Below, in pieces: positions 7,205 to 16,879 of a stretch of DNA of 64,000 bases. A program made the translations under genes and the position numbers. The stretch spans positions 62,001-126,000 of the forward strand of contig JADZDR010000052.1 of the NCBI GenBank assembly GCA_020850945.1. The letters are read 5' to 3'. Below the pieces are notes generated by a model. It was given only the letters and a program-made list of their open reading frames with translations, was not told where the DNA came from and searched no databases. The DNA is from Acidimicrobiia bacterium. GTDB taxonomy: Bacteria; Actinomycetota; Acidimicrobiia; UBA2766. The stretch's first letter is position 1; every line of letters begins with the position of its first letter.

Positions 7205-8884
7205 ATGAACACTACCCGGCACTCGCGACTCGTCCCGGTCATCCTCGTGGCGATTCCGGCGCTGGCGGCCGTAGTGGGAGCGATCTGGATAGTGCTCGCC
7301 GTGCCACACGTGTTCGGGCATGCCGGCGACCAGGCCCTCCTCGAACTGATGACGCGCGACGCCCTGGCGGGTGACGTCTTCACGGGCGTGTATTCGCGGT
7401 TCGGCTGGAGGCATCCGGGACCCTCGTACATCTACCTGCTGGCACCGGGATACCTGGTGACCGGGAGGAGTGCGGCCGGCATGTACGCCGCGACCTGGGT
7501 GTTGAACGTCGGTGCGATCGCGGCGGCGACGTGGGTGACGTATCGGCGGGTCGGCACGTCGGTGGCACTGGCCACTCTCATCCTCGGGGGCACGCTCCTG
7601 ATGACCCAGGACGACCCGTTCATCACCTCGGTCGCCTGGAATCCGAGTGTGGCCGCCTCGTTCACGTTCCTTCTGGTCGTCCTCGTGGCCGTGGCATGGC
7701 AGGGCTCCTGGCTCGCCCTCCTCGGCGGGGTTCTCGTCGCATCGTTCCTGATCCAGGCGCACGTGGGAACGGCGCCCGTGGCCGGGTCACTGCTCCTTGT
7801 CGCGGCTGTCGGATGCACGGGCATGCACGTCCTGGCACGGCGCCGGGACCGCGCCCGGTCCCCGGATGCGACGGTGCCGGACGGCGCCGGGCCCGAGGAC
7901 CGCCCCGACCACGCGAGTCCGATCAGGCGCCGGCGGAGGTCGATCATCGGCGGGGGTGTGATAGTGGGATTGGTCGTTCTGATGTGGGTACCGCCGCTCT
8001 ACGACCAGTTCAGGGGAACGGGGAATCTGGGGGAGGTCGCCGCCTTCTTCATCCGCGGTCAGGAGGACTCCGGCCGCAGCTACCTGGCCTCCGTCGATGA
8101 CGTCGCGTGGGAGTATTCACGCCTCCCACTGGGCCCACACCGCTGGTACGGCGATCTGGGCGAGCTTCCGGCATCGATCCCGAGGCGCGCCACCACCTTG
8201 GCGCTCGTCGGACTCGGCGTCGCGGTCGTGATCCTGGGTGTGCGACGGCGGCACGGCTTTGCCATCGGCGCCGGATCCGTGACCGTGGTGGGGTTCCTCG
8301 TCTCCGTCGTGGCGGTTCAGCGGATCATCGGGTCCATGTTCAGCTACCTCGGCTGGTGGATCGGGCCCCTTGCCGCAGGCGCGATCCTGGGTGGGGTCGC
8401 CCTGGCCGGCACCCTCCGGGTGTTCCAGCGCCTGCAGCCATGGGCGAAGCCCGCCTTCGGCGTGGCATGCGTGGTCGCGTGCGTGCCGTTTCTCGTGCTC
8501 GCCGGCAGGGTCGCTGCGACCGAGAGGATCGAGCCCGCTCCCGACGCACTCCCGACCGCGAAGGAGCTGGCGAGATTCGACGGTGGCGGGGTTCTCCTGA
8601 TCGGATCCGAGAAGGACTCGTGGATGGACATGGCTGCCTTGGTTCTCCAGCTCGAGCGGATCGGTGAAGCCCCGAGCGTCGATCCTGTGTGGGAGGTCCT
8701 GTTCGGTAGCGCCCGGGAACCCGGAGCGGACACCGACACGTTCGTGTACGTGACGCGTCTCGGGAACGATCCCTATCTGGCCGACAAGCGGGTTCGGTTC
8801 GTCGGCTCGGTGGGTGAGTCGGCCGTCTACGTGGTCGATGACGATGTGGAAGGGGTCACGACCTCGGAGCGGCCGCACGACTGA
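7205..8884 (+). CDS. Polytopic membrane protein, unknown (glycosyltransferase-like topology)
   Basis: Roughly ten hydrophobic segments follow from VPVILVAIPALAAVVGAIWI onward. A conserved-looking extracytoplasmic segment after the first (HAGDQALLELMTRDALAG...VYSRFGWRHPGPSYIYLL) places acidic and basic residues where GT39/GT83-type membrane glycosyltransferases hold their first-loop catalytic Asp. A hydrophilic loop in the middle is Arg/Asp-rich, and the last ~110 residues are soluble. The ORF could start at GTG 7139 or ATG 7184 or 7205. The last avoids overlap with the divergent methyltransferase but has no good ribosome site. A glycosyltransferase role is only a suggestion from topology and context. 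Confidence 0.6.
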   Translation: MNTTRHSRLVPVILVAIPALAAVVGAIWIVLAVPHVFGHAGDQALLELMTRDALAGDVFTGVYSRFGWRHPGPSYIYLLAPGYLVTGRSAAGMYAATWVLNVGAIAAATWVTYRRVGTSVALATLILGGTLLMTQDDPFITSVAWNPSVAASFTFLLVVLVAVAWQGSWLALLGGVLVASFLIQAHVGTAPVAGSLLLVAAVGCTGMHVLARRRDRARSPDATVPDGAGPEDRPDHASPIRRRRRSIIGGGVIVGLVVLMWVPPLYDQFRGTGNLGEVAAFFIRGQEDSGRSYLASVDDVAWEYSRLPLGPHRWYGDLGELPASIPRRATTLALVGLGVAVVILGVRRRHGFAIGAGSVTVVGFLVSVVAVQRIIGSMFSYLGWWIGPLAAGAILGGVALAGTLRVFQRLQPWAKPAFGVACVVACVPFLVLAGRVAATERIEPAPDALPTAKELARFDGGGVLLIGSEKDSWMDMAALVLQLERIGEAPSVDPVWEVLFGSAREPGADTDTFVYVTRLGNDPYLADKRVRFVGSVGESAVYVVDDDVEGVTTSERPHD

Positions 8885-8966
8885 AGGCGATCGATACCTT
8901 TGTTCATGCCCGATCGAGGGTCTATCTTCGCCGGCAGGCGCCTTCCCCCCGTAGGACGAGGAACCG

Positions 8967-10859
8967 ATGCATCAACGCCGGACCGAACCGAAGCAGAGCC
9001 TCCGGAGGTGGACGTCCCTCTCCGTCGTCGGTCTGCTGGTCACGGCCGCCCTCGGTTTCCTCGCGCCTTCCGAAGCGGGGGCGGCCACAGGCTTCTTCGT
9101 CGTCGTGGACCAGACCACCCAGCATGCGAAGGTCTTCACGGACGCGGGTGAGTACATCCGGCTGATTCCCGTCTCATCGGGCCGGGGTGGCGCCACGCCC
9201 AATGGCAACTTCGCGATCTACTCGAAGTCACGCTGGACCACGTCCTCGTCGAGCGGCAACATCAGGATGCCGTTCATGTCCCGGATCGTCGGCGGCATCG
9301 GTTTCCACGGGATTCCCCTCAAGGGGGGCGTACCCATGCCCACGCCCCTCGGGAGGGAGCCTGTCAGCGCAGGTTGCATCCGCATGGCCGACGCAGATGC
9401 CGAGTGGATCTTCAACACTCTCCCGATCGGCACGCCGGTGCAGGTGGTGGGTCGGTGGGCAGGTCCCGTTGCTCCGCCCGAACCCCCGCCGCCTCCGCCT
9501 CCACCCCGTCCGGCTCCTCTCGCTGTGAATCCGCAGCCGCCGTATTGGTCGGGGTGGCCGGTGGCCCGGAACATGACGGCCGACCCGGCCAGTGGTGGCG
9601 GTGTGACCGTCGACGCGTTCGGGGGCCTGCACGCGTGGGGTGGCGCGTGGCTCGACAGCTCCGATGCGCCGTACTGGGCGAAGTGGGATGTCGCACGCGA
9701 CGTGGCGCGTGATCCGGCAACCCATGGTGGTGTCACTCTGGACGCGTTCGGGGGTCTGCACGCGTGGGGTGGAGCGGTGCTGGACAGGTCGGGGGCGCCG
9801 TACTGGAACCAGTGGGACATCGCCCGGGCCGTGGCGCTGAATCCGAGCGGTTCAGGCGGTTGGGTGATGGACGGCTTCGGCGGTCTGCATGCCTTCGGGG
9901 GGGCGCCGGCGATAACGGGGGCGCCGTACTGGAAGAACTGGGACATCGCGCGTGATCTCGTGAAGAACCCGTCCGGCCCGGGAGGCTGGACCATGGATGC
10001 CTGGGGTGGTACGCATGCCTGGGGTGGCGCCCCTCCTCTCGGGGGAACAGCTCCCTACTGGCCGAAGACGAACCATGCGCGTGCGCTCGTCATCAGCCAG
10101 CCCGCATGGGGCGGATCGGCCGCGTACACCCTGGACGCGTGGGGTGGTGTCCACGCCTGGGCAGCTCCTCCACTGGTCCCCCCGGCTGCCTCGGGCCCGG
10201 CGCGCCCGGCCGCTCTCGCCGTGAATCCGCAGCCGCCGGATTGGTACGGGTGGCCGGTGGTCCGGAACATGGCGGCGGACCCGGCAAGCGGTGGGGGTGT
10301 GACGCTGGATGTGTTCGGCGGTCTGCACGTGTGGGGTGGTGCGGTGCTGAACAAGACGGGAGCGCCGTACTGGCAGGGTTGGGACATCGCGCGGGACGTG
10401 GTTCGTGATCCGGCGACCCAGGGGGGTGTCACGCTTGATGGCTTCGGCGGTCTGCACGTGTGGGGTGGCGCGGCTCTGGACAGGTCGGGGGCGCCGTACT
10501 GGAACCAGTGGGACATCGCCCGGGCCGTGGCGCTGAATCCGAGCGGCTCGGGTGGTTGGGTGTTGGACGGCTTCGGCGGTGTGCATGCCTTCGGGGGGGC
10601 GCCGGACATAGCGGGGGCGCCGTACTGGAACCGGTGGGACATCGCGCGTGATCTCGTGAAGAACCCGTCCGGTCCGGGAGGTTGGACCCTGGATGCCTGG
10701 GGTACTGCACATGCCTGGGGTGGCGCCCCCGTCCTCAGCGGGACGCCGCCCCGTTGGCCGGGCACCAACAACGCGAGGGCTCTCGTCATCTCCAAGCCGG
10801 CCTGGGGTGGGCCCTCGGCATACACCGTGGATGCTTGGGGTGGAGTCCACCCCTGGTGA
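8967..10859 (+). CDS. Secreted L,D-transpeptidase (YkuD) with two five-repeat PYW/GWD modules
   Basis: The 630-residue protein has a signal peptide (RRWTSLSVVGLLVTAALGF, cleavage near EAGA-A) and then a YkuD domain at about 40-165. That domain contains RLIPVSSG, TPNGNF, GFHGIPLKGG and VSAGCIRM. YkuD enzymes form 3-3 peptidoglycan cross-links or attach proteins through a catalytic Cys, here Cys137. The residue normally His in S-H-G-C is Ala135. A Pro linker (EPPPPPPPPRPAPLAVNPQPP) joins the first five repeats, and a second copy of the linker (RPAALAVNPQPP) joins another five. The start is ATG 8967 after AGGACGAGGA. The next gene starts 4 bp after the stop. Confidence 0.88.
   Translation: MHQRRTEPKQSLRRWTSLSVVGLLVTAALGFLAPSEAGAATGFFVVVDQTTQHAKVFTDAGEYIRLIPVSSGRGGATPNGNFAIYSKSRWTTSSSSGNIRMPFMSRIVGGIGFHGIPLKGGVPMPTPLGREPVSAGCIRMADADAEWIFNTLPIGTPVQVVGRWAGPVAPPEPPPPPPPPRPAPLAVNPQPPYWSGWPVARNMTADPASGGGVTVDAFGGLHAWGGAWLDSSDAPYWAKWDVARDVARDPATHGGVTLDAFGGLHAWGGAVLDRSGAPYWNQWDIARAVALNPSGSGGWVMDGFGGLHAFGGAPAITGAPYWKNWDIARDLVKNPSGPGGWTMDAWGGTHAWGGAPPLGGTAPYWPKTNHARALVISQPAWGGSAAYTLDAWGGVHAWAAPPLVPPAASGPARPAALAVNPQPPDWYGWPVVRNMAADPASGGGVTLDVFGGLHVWGGAVLNKTGAPYWQGWDIARDVVRDPATQGGVTLDGFGGLHVWGGAALDRSGAPYWNQWDIARAVALNPSGSGGWVLDGFGGVHAFGGAPDIAGAPYWNRWDIARDLVKNPSGPGGWTLDAWGTAHAWGGAPVLSGTPPRWPGTNNARALVISKPAWGGPSAYTVDAWGGVHPW
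9537..10856 (+). repeat. Two tandem five-repeat PYW/GWD modules (696-bp duplication)
   Basis: Block 1 starts at PPYW 9537 and block 2 at PPDW 10233, a 696-bp offset. Matching units across blocks are nearly identical: APYWNQWDIARAVALNPSG occurs in unit 3 of both, and DLVKNPSGPGGWT in unit 4 of both. Within a block the five units differ. The whole five-unit module plus linker was therefore duplicated as one piece. Each block ends with the same divergent closing unit (NHARALVISQPAWGG or NNARALVISKPAWGG). Confidence 0.93.
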
Positions 10860-10863
10860 CGCC

Positions 10864-12027
10864 GTGCGCCGTCTTGTCTGGGTCCTCGTGCCCGTTCTCC
10901 TGCTGATCGCAGCGGTGTCCACTCTGCTCATCCTCGCCGGGAGGGACCCGGCGGGAGAATCGGATTCCGATGGGGTGTCCGGTACGCCAGATGCCGATCC
11001 CGTCGACGTCGCGTGGCGACGGGCCGGCAGCGGGAGCTTCGGCGGCGGCACGGATCTGGCCGCAGTCGCGAGGTCCGCGGCGGGGTTCCTCGCCGTGGGT
11101 CACGACGGGGATACGGGGGCGATCTGGGCGAGTCCCGAAGGGGAATCGTGGGAACGGGTGAACACCGGCGTGTTCGGACCGGGCGAGGAGCCGACCGGGA
11201 TCGGCGCCCACATGGCCGAGGTGGTCGCGGTCGGTGTGGCGGGGGAGGTGACTCCGCTCGCCTGGATCTCCCACGACGCAGGAGTTACGTGGTCGCGGTC
11301 CGAGTTGCCGGGAGTCGCCCTCGGCCAGGTCCGGGGTGTGGCTGTCTCGGGTGATGCGAGTCGGGGCGCCGTCGTGGGGGGCTCGACCTTGGGCGAGAGG
11401 CGCGATGCAGCGGTCTGGTGGTCGGCCGACGGCGACGTGTGGCAGGCGGTCGACGATCCCGACCTGCGGGGTGAGGGTGTCGACCTCACGATCCTGGCCA
11501 TCACGGAGACCGCGGACGGTTTCGTCGCCGTCGGGACCGAGAACGACCAGAAGGCGGCGGTCTGGCTCTCCGGGGACGGTCGCGAGTGGGAGCGGATCCT
11601 GAGCGACTCCTTCGTCGGAGACGGGGACCTGAGCATGTGGGGTGTGGCGTCAGGACCGACCGGTATCGCCGCCGTCGGCCATACAGGCGGCGACCGCATC
11701 GAGCCGGCTGCCTGGTTCTCGACCGACGGCCGCACGTGGGAGCGGGCTGCCCTCGACGTCTCCGGGGACCGGACGATGTGGGGAGTTGCCGCGTCCACGC
11801 AGGGATGGGTGGCTGTCGGGGCGGCGGCACGCGACACGCGAGCCGCCCTCTGGTATTCCGTCGACGGGCGCGAATGGACGCAGTACGAGGAGATCGAGAT
11901 CGAGCGGGACATCGGTTCGGTCGCGGTCTACTCGGTGGCGGCATCCGACACGCGCTTCGTGGCTGTCGGCGGCGTGAGCAGCGACACGCCGGCCACGTCG
12001 CGGGGTCTCGTCCTCGTCACGTCGTGA
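10864..12027 (+). CDS. Membrane-anchored or secreted beta-propeller-like repeat protein
   Basis: The ORF track extends far upstream into the transpeptidase gene, but GTG 10864 gives a natural start: VRRLVWVLVPVLLLIAAVST is a signal or anchor segment. The ~350-residue extracellular part repeats a pattern of the type GFLAVGHDGDTGAIWASPEG..W.R, TAVWWSADGDVWQAV and AALWYSVDGREWTQY. These are about six or seven WSxDGxxW blades as in sialidase/BNR-like propellers. No catalytic residues were recognised, so a binding or scaffolding role is as likely as an enzymatic one. It starts 4 bp after the L,D-transpeptidase stop and is probably co-translated with it. Confidence 0.68.
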   Translation: MRRLVWVLVPVLLLIAAVSTLLILAGRDPAGESDSDGVSGTPDADPVDVAWRRAGSGSFGGGTDLAAVARSAAGFLAVGHDGDTGAIWASPEGESWERVNTGVFGPGEEPTGIGAHMAEVVAVGVAGEVTPLAWISHDAGVTWSRSELPGVALGQVRGVAVSGDASRGAVVGGSTLGERRDAAVWWSADGDVWQAVDDPDLRGEGVDLTILAITETADGFVAVGTENDQKAAVWLSGDGREWERILSDSFVGDGDLSMWGVASGPTGIAAVGHTGGDRIEPAAWFSTDGRTWERAALDVSGDRTMWGVAASTQGWVAVGAAARDTRAALWYSVDGREWTQYEEIEIERDIGSVAVYSVAASDTRFVAVGGVSSDTPATSRGLVLVTS

Positions 12028-12088
12028 GCGCCGCCGAGCAGGTGATGTCCAGTGCGTCGGGGTCGGTGTGCTAGACATGGGTATTCCC

Positions 12089-12133
12089 GTGCCCGCCGAG
12101 TCGATCGGACATGTCGAGTCCGGTTGCGGGCAC
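12089..12133. other. Inverted repeat upstream of the transaldolase-like gene
   Basis: GTGCCCGC (12089-12096) and GCGGGCAC (12126-12133) form a perfect 8-bp stem. An inner CGGAC/GTCCG pair could form a second helix. It could end the preceding transcript or form a leader hairpin for the transaldolase-rho unit. The rest of the 203-bp gap shows only a possible -10-like TAGACA at 12072. Confidence 0.35.
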
Positions 12134-12230
12134 AGCTCGGTGACCGTCCTCTGCCTACCCGTCTGAGCCGATTTCTCGGCCCCAGGGCACCGTGAGGCAG
12201 GGCGAGCGGTCGATACTTGGAGATACGAGG

Positions 12231-13097
12231 GTGCGACTGTTTCTGGACTCAGCGAATCTGATCGAGATAGGTGACGTGGCGTCGTGGGGTGTCCTCTCCG
12301 GCGTCACGACGAACCCCACGCTCCTCGCCGGCGAGAGCACCGACCCCGTGATGCGCATCGCAGAGATCTGTCGCACGGTGCCGGGACTCGTCACGGCGAG
12401 TGTCGTGGGCGACAGCCGCGACGAGCTCGTGGCGCTCGGACGTGAGTTCTCCTCGATCTCCGAGAGCGTCGTCGTCCAGTTCCCCGTCGGTCTCGAGAGC
12501 CTCGCCGCATGCCGCATCCTGAGCGAGGCTGGCGTGCGAGTGAGCATGATCCTCGTATTCTCCGCGGCCCAGGCCGTGCTCTGCGCCAACGCCGGCGCCG
12601 CATACGTAGGTCCGTTCCTCGGCCGCCTCGACGACATCGGTGCCGACGGCATGGCATTGCTCGAGGAGATCGCGCAGATCTTCGCGGTCCAGGGTTACCC
12701 GACGGAGCTGATCGCGATGTCGCTGCGGTCCCCGACTCACGTCGTCGGCGCCGCCCGGGCTGGTGCCGACATCGCATCCATCCCCTATGATGTGTTTCTG
12801 CAGATGGTGAGCAACCCGCTCACCGATCTCGGTTCCGAGCGGTTCTCCGAGGACGGAACCCCACTCAATCCCGCCATGGGGGGCGGCTACGCTCCGGGCA
12901 CTCCTGTTTCCGGCGTTCCCCCGCAGGGTCCTGCGTACGAGTCGAGCCCGCAGAGCGGCGCCGGCTTCGGCCAGGCCCAGCCGGCTTCCGGTGGGACCAG
13001 TGAGGTCTTCGGCCCGCAGGGGGCCACCTATTCGATCTCCGAGATGCAGCACCCCCATGGCGGCGGCACGGGACCGTCGTCTTCGCATGGCACCTGA
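12231..13097 (+). CDS. Transaldolase/fructose-6-phosphate aldolase-like protein lacking the catalytic lysine
   Basis: Residues 1-~215 read like a TalC/FSA-type small transaldolase: LFLDSAN, GVTTNPTLLAGE, FSAAQAVLCANAGAAYVGPF, GRLDD and NPLTDLGSERF. In the family a Lys in the VVVKxP strand forms the Schiff base with the sugar. Here that position is Gln83 (VVVQFPVG, codon CAG). The following TNVTL-type strand is also altered (RVSMILVFS). It is therefore probably inactive as a transaldolase or has another role. A Gly/Pro/Ser-rich tail of ~70 residues follows. GTG 12231 with GGAG upstream is chosen over the ORF-track start. It lies 12 bp before rho; a tal-like gene near rho is also known in Bacillus. 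Confidence 0.82.
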   Translation: MRLFLDSANLIEIGDVASWGVLSGVTTNPTLLAGESTDPVMRIAEICRTVPGLVTASVVGDSRDELVALGREFSSISESVVVQFPVGLESLAACRILSEAGVRVSMILVFSAAQAVLCANAGAAYVGPFLGRLDDIGADGMALLEEIAQIFAVQGYPTELIAMSLRSPTHVVGAARAGADIASIPYDVFLQMVSNPLTDLGSERFSEDGTPLNPAMGGGYAPGTPVSGVPPQGPAYESSPQSGAGFGQAQPASGGTSEVFGPQGATYSISEMQHPHGGGTGPSSSHGT

Positions 13098-13109
13098 CCA
13101 GGAAGCTCC

Positions 13110-14789
13110 ATGACCATCACCATCGAACGCGAAGGGCTCCAGTCCAAGAGCAAGGCCGACTTGGAGACCATCGCAAAGCAGATCGGCGTTCGCGTGACGT
13201 CCGCGATGCGCAAAGGCGACATCGTCGACGCGATCATCCAGCACCACGGCAGCGATTCACCGGCCGTCCCGCCGGCGCGGGCGGCAGCACCGAACGCGGT
13301 GGTGAATGCAGGGGACGGGGCGGGCGGAGCCCGTGAGCGGACACCCGGGGAGGGCAGCGTGAGCACAGAGACGAAGGCCGACTCGTCCGAGACGGCGCCC
13401 ACGGCGGCGAGCACCGCGTCCCCGCCGGCCGGTGGCGACGGCCCCGACGTGGGGCCCGGCGACACCGGCGGCGACACCGGCGGCGACACGGGAGGCGATG
13501 GCCACGCCGATCCGGACGACCAGGCCGACGATTCGGGGCGTACCGTCCGCAAGGTCGAGGCCCAGGGGAACAGCCGGCGGCGCCGTAACCGGAACAGGAA
13601 TCGTCAGAAGCAGAAGCCGAAGCAGTCGCAGGTCTCCAACGAGCCACTGCGGGACGACGAAGGCAACGTCGTCGAGCGGTCCGGGATCCTCGACGTCCTG
13701 CCCGACGGCTACGGCTTCGTCCGCACTTCCGGCTACCTGCCGGGCAAGGACGACGTGTACGTCTCCCTCAGCCAGATCCGGCGATTCCACCTGCGGCGTG
13801 GCGACAGGATCATCGGCACGATCCGTCCCCCCAAGTCCGACGAGAAGTTCGCCGCCCTACTCCACATCGTCGAGGTGAACGAACAGCCGCCCGAGGAGGC
13901 CCAGACACGCGCGCGTTTCGAGGAGCTGACCCCACTCTTCCCCGATCAGAAGCTCGCCCTCGAGCTCCCGGGTCAGCAGGACGGGGTCACGCAGCGCATC
14001 ATCGATCTCATCTCGCCCATCGGCAAGGGTCAGCGCGGTCTCATCGTCTCCCCCCCGAAGGCGGGCAAGACGATGATCCTCAAGCAGATCGCGCACTCGA
14101 TCGAGGAGAACAACCCGGAAGTGCACCTCATGGTGCTCCTCGTCGACGAACGGCCTGAAGAGGTCACGGACATGCAGCGCTCGATCAAGGGTGAGACGAT
14201 CGCGTCCACCTTCGACCGTCCCGCCGACGAACACACCCAGGTCGCCGAGCTCACGATCGAACGCGCGAAGCGCCTCGTCGAGTACGGCAAGGACGTCGTG
14301 ATCGTCCTCGACGGCATCACGCGTCTCGCCCGCGCGTACAACCTGGCGGCACCGGCGTCGGGACGCATCCTCTCCGGTGGTGTCGACTCGGCCGCCCTGT
14401 ATCCGCCCAAGAAGTTCTTCGGTGCCGCCCGCAACATCGAAGAAGGCGGCTCACTCACGATCCTCGCAACCGCTCTCGTCGAGACCGGCTCCCGCATGGA
14501 CGAGGTCATCTTCGAGGAGTTCAAGGGGACGGGCAACATGGAGCTGCGCCTCGACCGGCGCATGTCAGAGAAGCGCATCTATCCCGCGATCGACGTCGAG
14601 GCGTCCTCGACACGCCAGGAGCAACTCCTGTTCGAACGCAAGGAGCTCGAACAGGTGTGGAAGCTGCGGCGGGTCCTCGCCGCTCTGGAAGGTGGCTCCG
14701 GACTCGAGCTCCTCATCGACCGTATCAAGGCGACGAAGTCCAACGCCGACTTCCTCGCCGAGATCGCCAAGTCGCCCGGCGGCGTCTGA
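13110..14789 (+). CDS. rho: Transcription termination factor Rho with long N-terminal insert
   Basis: Hexameric RNA-dependent ATPase that ends transcription. The N-terminal Rho-N helical domain ([20 protein letters not shown]) is followed by ~100 residues of Gly/Asp/Ala-rich sequence with GGDT repeats. A strongly basic patch ([19 protein letters not shown]) follows, an insert typical of actinobacterial Rho. Next come the cold-shock-like primary RNA site ([20 protein letters not shown]), Walker A (PKAGKTM), Walker B ([16 protein letters not shown]) and the C-terminal secondary-site region. The total is 559 residues. The start is ATG 13110 after GGAAG. Confidence 0.96.
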   Translation: MTITIEREGLQSKSKADLETIAKQIGVRVTSAMRKGDIVDAIIQHHGSDSPAVPPARAAAPNAVVNAGDGAGGARERTPGEGSVSTETKADSSETAPTAASTASPPAGGDGPDVGPGDTGGDTGGDTGGDGHADPDDQADDSGRTVRKVEAQGNSRRRRNRNRNRQKQKPKQSQVSNEPLRDDEGNVVERSGILDVLPDGYGFVRTSGYLPGKDDVYVSLSQIRRFHLRRGDRIIGTIRPPKSDEKFAALLHIVEVNEQPPEEAQTRARFEELTPLFPDQKLALELPGQQDGVTQRIIDLISPIGKGQRGLIVSPPKAGKTMILKQIAHSIEENNPEVHLMVLLVDERPEEVTDMQRSIKGETIASTFDRPADEHTQVAELTIERAKRLVEYGKDVVIVLDGITRLARAYNLAAPASGRILSGGVDSAALYPPKKFFGAARNIEEGGSLTILATALVETGSRMDEVIFEEFKGTGNMELRLDRRMSEKRIYPAIDVEASSTRQEQLLFERKELEQVWKLRRVLAALEGGSGLELLIDRIKATKSNADFLAEIAKSPGGV

Positions 14790-14847
14790 ATCGCACGTCA
14801 CGCGGCGGCCGGGCGACGGCACACATCGGCCCTGGTACGGTGGACGC

Positions 14848-15920
<1,073 letters not shown>

Positions 15921-15924
<4 letters not shown>

Positions 15925-16820
15925 CCCCCGAGGAGCCACTGCCCGATCCGCGGGCCACGGCCGGCCCCTTCGAAACCGCAGACGTGCGGGATCTGCGTGG
16001 GCTCGTCGCGAAAGCGGGGCAGCACCTCGACTGGGCGGGGGTGACGAGCCCGTGGCACGACGCGCGACGGCTCGCGGCCTGGGCGGCGGGGGCGGACGAC
16101 GTCACCCTCATGATCCGAGCCGACGAGGTGTTTGCCGATCCCGCGTTTCGCACCCGCTTCGGGGAGGCGATCGAGAGGCGGGCGCAGCGCGAGCCGCTCC
16201 AGCACATCGAGGGCAGCGTCGCGTTCCTCGACTTCGAGGTCGAGGTCGGTGCGGGCGTGCTCGTCCCGCGTCCCGAGACCGAGATCACGGCACTGACAGC
16301 GCTGAGCGTGCTCGTACCAGGGGGCCGCGTACTCGACTGTGGCACGGGCACCGGAGTCCTCGCGATCGCAATCGCCCGCGGAGGGGAGGACCTCGAAGTG
16401 CACGCGACGGAGCGGTCGGCGCCGGCACTCGTGTGGGGGGCGCGCAACATCGAGCGTCTCGCCCCCGGTGTGGCACTCCACCAGACCTGGTTCTTCGGGG
16501 TCGACGGCACGTTCGACACAATCGTCGCCAACCCCCCCTACGTGGGTCAGGACGAGTGGGATCTGCTCGAACCCGAGGTGAGGGACCACGATCCCCGCAC
16601 TGCCCTCGTGCCCCAGGACGGGAACGCGACGAGTGACATCCGTCTCGTCGTGGCCGAAGGCAGCGCCCGCCTCCGTCGGGGAGGTACCCTCGTGTGCGAG
16701 ATCGGATCGAGGCACGGCCGCGAGGTCGCGAACGCGGCGTACGGCGCAGGACTGCGTGGCATCGAGATCGAGGAAGACCTGGTAGGGCGGGACAGGGTGC
16801 TGGTCGCCCGCAAGCCCTGA
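15921..16820 (+). CDS. prmC: Release factor glutamine N5-methyltransferase
   Basis: Methylates the GGQ glutamine of release factors, using SAM. It shows the SAM-binding [17 protein letters not shown] segment, the diagnostic NPPY active-site motif ([13 protein letters not shown]) and the N-terminal helical domain ([13 protein letters not shown]...[17 protein letters not shown]). VPRPETE precedes the Rossmann fold as in the family. ATG 15921 overlaps the prfA stop (ATGA), so the two are translationally coupled. The 299-residue length is normal. Confidence 0.93.
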
Positions 16821-16879
16821 CGACGATGGCCCCCGCCCGGGCCGTCGGCCCCGCCGAGTGCACCATCTTCGGAGGAGAC

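Noticed and set aside
8967-10859. Frameshift or assembly error to explain ten repeats in one gene
   Set aside because: The frame is open throughout, the blocks are diverged at several residues, and the closing unit occurs twice in the right place; a true duplication is simpler.
13457-13500. GGCGACACC tandem run inside rho, considered as a CRISPR or regulatory repeat
   Set aside because: It is in-frame coding sequence for GGDT repeats in the disordered insert of Rho; units are too short and have no spacers.
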